This document shows positions 7,106 through 10,433 of a stretch of 10,433 bases of DNA, one piece after another; the stretch's first letter is position 1, and each line of letters starts with the position of its first letter. A program made the position numbers and the translations under genes. Source of the stretch: Bacillota bacterium (lineage in GTDB: Bacteria; Bacillota; Clostridia; Peptostreptococcales; Anaerovoracaceae). Under the pieces are notes generated by a model. It was not told where the DNA came from. It made no database searches and saw nothing but the letters and a program-made list of their open reading frames with translations. The stretch is taken from assembly GCA_022793975.1 (NCBI GenBank), contig JAAWDW010000127.1, forward strand, positions 1-10,433, read 5' to 3'.

Positions 7106-7199
7106 CTGTTCCAATTCCTTTCTTTTCTTTATATCTGCCGATTTATAAACTTCAAAAATAATTTCTATATATTTATTTAATTGTAAATTATATACATAT

Positions 7200-7228
7200 A
7201 TTTTAACTTTCTATTTATTGCCTGTCAA
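7200..7228 (-). promoter_or_regulatory. Sigma-A-type promoter of the MinD-like gene
   Basis: The minus strand carries a perfect TTGACA (7228 to 7223), a 17-base spacer and TAAAAT (7205 to 7200, 5 of 6). The start would fall near 7193, giving a leader of about 88 bases before the ATG at 7105. The sequence around and downstream of the -10 is very A/T-rich. Confidence 0.7.
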
Positions 7229-7285
7229 GTCTCCGTAGTCCGGTAATCTGCCGCTTCTCTTTATCGAATTAAGCGTGCGGTGTAT

Positions 7286-7314
7286 TTGCCTGCCATATGC
7301 AAATATGATATAAT
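7286..7314 (+). promoter_or_regulatory. Extended -10 promoter of the TRIC-family gene
   Basis: The plus strand carries TTGCCT (7286-7291, 4 of 6), a 17-base spacer and TATAAT (7309-7314, perfect). A TG one base before the -10 (7306-7307) makes it an extended -10 promoter. The start would be near 7321, leaving about 157 bases before the ATG at 7478, which is long for a small gene. It diverges from the promoter at 7200-7228; the two -35 elements are 57 bases apart. Confidence 0.65.
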
Positions 7315-7394
7315 CAGTGCAGCAAAGCAAATTTCACTGAATTTTACGGCAATTAAATTATGAAAACACATCAAAATCCAAATTTTAAACAGTA

Positions 7395-7421
7395 CGTTTT
7401 TTATCAATCAGCAAAAAAACG
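7395..7421 (+). repeat. Inverted repeat in the leader of the TRIC-family gene
   Basis: CGTTTTTT (7395-7402) and AAAAAACG (7414-7421) form a perfect 8-base-pair stem with an 11-base loop. It is mostly A:T pairs and lacks the G+C-rich stem of a terminator. It is the only clear secondary structure I see in the 157-base leader; I recognise no riboswitch. It may be chance in such A/T-rich sequence. Confidence 0.35.
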
Positions 7422-7477
7422 CATATCATATATCATATAATTGATTCATTTAAGCAAACACAGAGAAAGGCTAAACT

Positions 7478-8143
7478 ATGGGAATTCACGAGACCATTAT
7501 TTTTACGGTAGAAATAATAGGAACGATTGCCTTTGCGGCTTCCGGCGCAATGACGGCAATACGAAAAGAACTTGATCTTTTTGGCATCATAATGCTCGGA
7601 ACTATTACAGCTGTCGGAGGCGGAATCCTCCGTGATATCATTATCGGACGCATTCCGCCCAATACATTTATAAATCCTGTATATATCATCACAGCCGTAA
7701 TCACTTCAGTAATACTTTTTATAATCTTCTATGCCGCACCGTCACTGCTTGACAGCAGACACATAGGTACGTTTGAAAAAATATTAAACATTTTCGATGC
7801 CATAGGCTTAGGTGCTTTTACTGTTATCGGTATAGATGCCGGGATCGATAAAGGATACGATGAATATTACTTTCTCCTTATTTTCCTCGGTGTCACAACC
7901 GGCATCGGCGGCGGAATAATGCGTGACATAATGGCAGGTGAAATACCGTATGTCCTCAAAAAACAGATATACGCCTGCGCGTCTATCGCAGGCGCATGTC
8001 TTTATGTAATTCTACTGCAGTTCTCTCAGTCTTACTACTCAATGCTCATAAGCGCAATGCTCGTTGTTATAGTGCGCATACTTGCAAGTCATTTTGATTG
8101 GAATCTGCCTGTCATTAAAGCACACAATGACCCGAAATTATAG
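7478..8143 (+). CDS. TRIC cation channel family (UPF0126) membrane protein
   Basis: This is a small integral membrane protein related to trimeric intracellular cation channels; bacterial and archaeal members form trimeric, potassium-conducting channels in vitro, but the physiological role is poorly known. The 221 residues hold the two internal repeats of the family. Repeat one has FAASGAM (19-25) and GGGILRD (47-53); repeat two has GLGAFTVIG (110-118) and GGGIMRD (144-150). The matching GGGxxRD motifs are the family signature. About seven hydrophobic segments fill most of the length, and the end is short and polar. The ATG has AGAAAGG about 7 bases upstream. It is the only rightward gene here, transcribed alone from a promoter divergent from that of the MinD-like gene, and it ends 18 bases from the convergent PrcB-domain gene. 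Confidence 0.88.
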   Translation: MGIHETIIFTVEIIGTIAFAASGAMTAIRKELDLFGIIMLGTITAVGGGILRDIIIGRIPPNTFINPVYIITAVITSVILFIIFYAAPSLLDSRHIGTFEKILNIFDAIGLGAFTVIGIDAGIDKGYDEYYFLLIFLGVTTGIGGGIMRDIMAGEIPYVLKKQIYACASIAGACLYVILLQFSQSYYSMLISAMLVVIVRILASHFDWNLPVIKAHNDPKL

Positions 8144-8161
8144 TAAACAGAGAACTATTAT

Positions 8162-8638
8162 CTAATATTTCACTCTGAGTTCTATGCTGTCAGGCAGCTT
8201 TTCAAGCGGTGTTTCCGCAACCTGAAGCGGATATGTCAGCACCTGAGTAAGTGCACCACCTGGCTCCGGGTCTTTGAAGCCCGCAAATACGACAAGATTA
8301 TTTCTTCCGTCCTCTTCTTCAAGAGTCATACTTTCTATTGCGATTTCATAACCGCTTGTCGGCTTCTCGCCTCTTGTTACCAGCACATACACCTTATCAT
8401 CCACGATACATGCAAGAGCTCTTTCAAGATCTCTGTACTGAGGTATTACCTGACTTGTGATGTCCTGCGGCACCTCACTGTCGCTGAGTACTCTGAATTC
8501 CAATGTCTCATCACCCTTCGCAAAATTTAGTATAAGAATGATTCCGATTACAACAAGAACTATTATAAGTATTGCCATAAAGGTCTTGTTTTTCGGGCAT
8601 TTAGCCGTCATTTTTTCTTTTATATTACCTATTCCCAC
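8162..8638 (-). CDS. Membrane-anchored PrcB-domain protein, function unknown
   Basis: This is a 158-residue protein with a basic N-terminus, one hydrophobic segment (about 20-38) and an extracytoplasmic domain (about 43-158). The segment LVTRGEKPTSGYEIAI (86-101), followed by a basic/acidic turn and a Pro/Gly-rich PEPGGALTQVLTYP (125-138), resembles the PrcB C-terminal domain. That domain is named after a component of the Treponema denticola dentilisin protease complex; its function in Clostridia is unknown to me. I place the start at the GTG at 8638 because AAGGGAG lies 8 bases upstream; an earlier GTG at 8659 has no binding site. That binding site lies in the 3' arm of a hairpin, so translation may depend on RNA folding. 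The gene follows the transketolase pair after 126 bases and may be reached by read-through, as I find no good promoter of its own. Confidence 0.75.
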   Translation of the reverse strand: MGIGNIKEKMTAKCPKNKTFMAILIIVLVVIGIILILNFAKGDETLEFRVLSDSEVPQDITSQVIPQYRDLERALACIVDDKVYVLVTRGEKPTSGYEIAIESMTLEEEDGRNNLVVFAGFKDPEPGGALTQVLTYPLQVAETPLEKLPDSIELRVKY

Positions 8639-8643
8639 AATAA

Positions 8644-8692
8644 AAACTCCCTTCGTCACAGACTTAATAAAATCTATTCACAAAGGGAGTTT
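8644..8692 (-). terminator. Two-part hairpin after the transketolase genes, overlapping the next ribosome binding site
   Basis: The arms AAACTCCCTT (8644-8653) and AAGGGAGTTT (8683-8692) pair over 10 bases. Inside them, 8660-8665 pairs with 8670-8675 (six pairs including one G:U) around a four-base loop. On the minus strand the outer stem runs into TTTTTATT, as an intrinsic terminator would, 72 bases after the transketolase stop. The same 3' arm contains AAGGGAG, the only good Shine-Dalgarno for the PrcB-domain gene. It could therefore be a leaky terminator, a translation control hairpin, or both. Confidence 0.5.
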
Positions 8693-8764
8693 ATTATTCA
8701 ATTAAATTTGTACTTGCACCGAAAAGTTTTCACATACGTTTTCAAAATCAAAACCAAGCTTGCT

Positions 8765-9691
8765 TTAAAGACCTTTTACATTAGCTATGATATCTTTTGC
8801 CGTCATACCGTACTTTTCAAGAAGTTCCGCAGGTTTGCCTGATTCTCCGAATGTATCTTTCTGTCCCACCATAGCCATTTTTACAGGATATTCGCATACT
8901 ACAACTTCAGCAACCGCAGATCCGAGACCTCCGATTACTGAATGTTCCTCAGCAGTCACAATCTTTCCTGTCTCACGTGCTGCTTTGATTATTATATCCC
9001 TATCTATCGGTTTTATTGTGTGCACATCTATAACCCGTGCCGAAATACCGTCCGCTGCCAACATTTCAGCCGCAATAAGTGCCTCATTTACCATAATTCC
9101 GGTGGCAATTATCGCTACATCGTCTCCTTCACGCAGTGTATTTGCCTTGCCAATAACAACATCCGTAGCTTCATCATAACAAACAGGCACCGCCGCTCTT
9201 CCGAGTCTTATGTAGCATGGTCCGTTCATATCGATAGCCGCGGCTAAAAGCTTTTTAGCGGAAACAGCATCTCCGGGATTTATTACCGTCATTCCCGGAA
9301 TAGTCCTCATAAGCGCAATATCTTCAAAAGTCTGATGAGTAGCACCATCTTCGCCTACTGTAATTCCTGCATGCGTAGCACAGATTTTTACATTTGCCTT
9401 TGTATGTCCTATCGAGTTTCTTATAATTTCAAATGCACGTCCAGCGGCAAACATCGCAAATGTCGAAGCGCACACAACTTTGCCCGAAAGAGCAAGTCCG
9501 GCAGCCGCCGCATACATATTCTGCTCCGCAATTCCCATATTAAAGAATCTCTCAGGATATGCTCTGCTGAATTCATAAGTCATAGTTGATTTTGAAAGAT
9601 CTGCATCCATTACCACCAAATTGTTATTCGTCTTTCCTATTTCAACAAGCGCCTGTCCGTACGCCTGCCTTGTTGCAATTTTGTCCGCCAT
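8765..9691 (-). CDS. Transketolase, C-terminal subunit (pyrimidine-binding and C-terminal domains)
   Basis: This is the second half of a split transketolase, which moves two-carbon units between sugar phosphates in the non-oxidative pentose phosphate pathway and needs thiamine diphosphate. The 308 residues begin with the pyrimidine-binding domain. Glu56 in NMGIAEQNM is the glutamate that activates the cofactor, and HAGITVGEDGATHQ (107-120) carries active-site histidines at 107 and 119. IRLGR (161-165) lies near the substrate phosphate site. From about 185 follows the transketolase C-terminal domain (EEHSVIGGLGSAVAE, about 248-262). The ATG overlaps the stop of the N-terminal subunit gene by one base (TAATG), with GGAGG 9 bases upstream, so the two chains are translationally coupled. 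A close relative, 1-deoxyxylulose-5-phosphate synthase, is made as one chain and is less likely. Confidence 0.93.
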   Translation of the reverse strand: MADKIATRQAYGQALVEIGKTNNNLVVMDADLSKSTMTYEFSRAYPERFFNMGIAEQNMYAAAAGLALSGKVVCASTFAMFAAGRAFEIIRNSIGHTKANVKICATHAGITVGEDGATHQTFEDIALMRTIPGMTVINPGDAVSAKKLLAAAIDMNGPCYIRLGRAAVPVCYDEATDVVIGKANTLREGDDVAIIATGIMVNEALIAAEMLAADGISARVIDVHTIKPIDRDIIIKAARETGKIVTAEEHSVIGGLGSAVAEVVVCEYPVKMAMVGQKDTFGESGKPAELLEKYGMTAKDIIANVKGL

Positions 9692-10433
9692 TAGAATTCA
9701 CCTCCGAGTTCTGCTATCGCCTTTTCCATTTCTTCGGCATTCGGCGCTTTGCCATGCCAGCCGGCATTATCCTCCATAAACGATACACCATGTCCCTTAT
9801 TTGTTTTGGCAATAATTACAGTCGGCTTTCCTTGACAGGCTCTGGCTTTGTCAAACGCATCAAAAATCTCACCAAAATCATGTCCGTTTATCGTCAGCAC
9901 ATTCCAGCCGAACGATGCAAACTTTTCATCAATCGGAGCAACATTCATTACATCTTCATTCTTGCCGTCTATCTGCAGTCCATTCCAGTCGATAACAGCA
10001 GTGAGATTATCAAGCTTATAGTTAGGTGCCGACATTGCTGTTTCCCATATCATACCTTCCTGAAGTTCTCCGTCACCTATAAGTACATAAACTCTTCCCG
10101 GATTTCCATCAAGCTTGTTTGCCATAGCCATACCGGCAGCAACTGCAAAACCCTGTCCGAGAGAGCCAGTAGACATTTCTATACCGGGCACCTTGTTCAT
10201 ATCCGGATGTCCCTGAAATTTGCCTCCGAGCTTGCGCAGTTCGAGAACATTTTCCTTAGGAAAAAATCCGCGCAGTGCAAGCGCCGCATACTGTACAGGA
10301 CCCGCATGTCCTTTCGAAAGAATAAATTTATCCCTGTCTGCCTTTTTCGGGTCGGCAGGGTCTATATTCATTTCTTTAAAATAAAGCGCCGTAACGATAT
10401 CGGCGGCAGAAAGCGAACCGCCCGGATGTCCCG
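9691..10433 (-). CDS. Transketolase, N-terminal subunit (diphosphate-binding domain), 5' end outside the window
   Basis: This is the first half of the split transketolase, cut by the right edge; the frame is open to the last base and the true start is not visible. The first visible residues are GHPGGSLSAADI, a transketolase active-site segment, so probably only a few dozen residues are missing. About 247 residues are in view. The motif SKGHAGPVQYAAL holds a conserved histidine. The thiamine-diphosphate motif starts at GDGELQEGMIWE and ends about 30 residues later at WNGLQIDG, giving the Mg2+-binding Asp and Asn. STGSLGQG is also typical. The C-terminus is short and acidic, as in stand-alone N-terminal subunits, which shows the split is natural and not a frameshift. 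It works as a heteromer with the protein encoded immediately downstream. Confidence 0.94.
   Translation of the reverse strand, partial: GHPGGSLSAADIVTALYFKEMNIDPADPKKADRDKFILSKGHAGPVQYAALALRGFFPKENVLELRKLGGKFQGHPDMNKVPGIEMSTGSLGQGFAVAAGMAMANKLDGNPGRVYVLIGDGELQEGMIWETAMSAPNYKLDNLTAVIDWNGLQIDGKNEDVMNVAPIDEKFASFGWNVLTINGHDFGEIFDAFDKARACQGKPTVIIAKTNKGHGVSFMEDNAGWHGKAPNAEEMEKAIAELGGEF

Noticed and set aside
7436..7441. A second TATAAT close to the TRIC-family gene
   Set aside because: No acceptable -35 lies 16-18 bases upstream (the place is a run of A), and it falls in an A/T repeat.
8140..8158. A short inverted repeat (ATAGT/ACTAT) between the convergent TRIC and PrcB-domain genes
   Set aside because: It has only five pairs, no G+C-rich stem and no T-run; it is not a credible terminator.
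9461..9467. A TGTCGAA Spo0A heptamer inside the transketolase gene
   Set aside because: It is a single copy inside a conserved coding region, at the frequency expected by chance in 10 kb.
9691..9693. Split transketolase read as a frameshifted single gene
   Set aside because: The junction is a clean TAATG with its own GGAGG, and two-subunit transketolases are well known in Firmicutes and archaea.

Overview
The window looks like a chromosomal segment of a low-to-moderate G+C, Gram-positive anaerobe of the class Clostridia (roughly 40% G+C by eye). The evidence is gene content and signals: an ftsE-ftsX-LytM hydrolase-ctp cluster, a split transketolase, purine-rich Shine-Dalgarno sites (AGGAGG, GGGGGA) close to most starts, and Spo0A-type boxes, which point to a spore-forming lineage. 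I see no phage, insertion sequence, CRISPR, tRNA or rRNA. The assignment to Clostridia is inference; I cannot name a species.

Layout, left to right. Positions 1-117 hold the end of the operon and a strong leftward promoter for a gene outside the window. Positions 118-5835 (minus strand) carry a compact five-gene operon read right to left: ftsE, ftsX, a secreted coiled-coil/LytM (M23) hydrolase, recJ and a PDZ-containing S41 C-terminal processing protease. Positions 5836-6139 are a dense control region upstream of ftsE with a sigma-A-like promoter, a perfect match to the WalR/YycF box and three perfect Spo0A boxes. Positions 6140-7105 (minus) encode a MinD/ParA-fold protein whose P-loop has lost its lysines. 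Positions 7106-7477 hold two divergent promoters. Positions 7478-8143 (plus) encode a TRIC/UPF0126 membrane protein. It converges on 8162-8638 (minus), a membrane-anchored PrcB-domain protein whose ribosome binding site lies in a hairpin. Positions 8765-10433 (minus) hold the two transketolase subunits; the N-terminal one runs off the right edge.

How the genes work together. FtsEX is an ABC-type transmembrane switch that turns on extracytoplasmic peptidoglycan hydrolases through a coiled-coil partner. The next gene encodes a secreted coiled-coil protein fused to an apparently active LytM domain, so switch and hydrolase seem to be made together. The S41 protease acts in the same extracytoplasmic compartment. 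recJ is a DNA-repair exonuclease with no obvious link and is tightly embedded in the operon. The WalR-like and Spo0A-like sites suggest that this wall-remodelling module is tied to cell-wall homeostasis and to entry into sporulation; that is the most interesting proposal from this window. The transketolase pair belongs to the non-oxidative pentose phosphate pathway.
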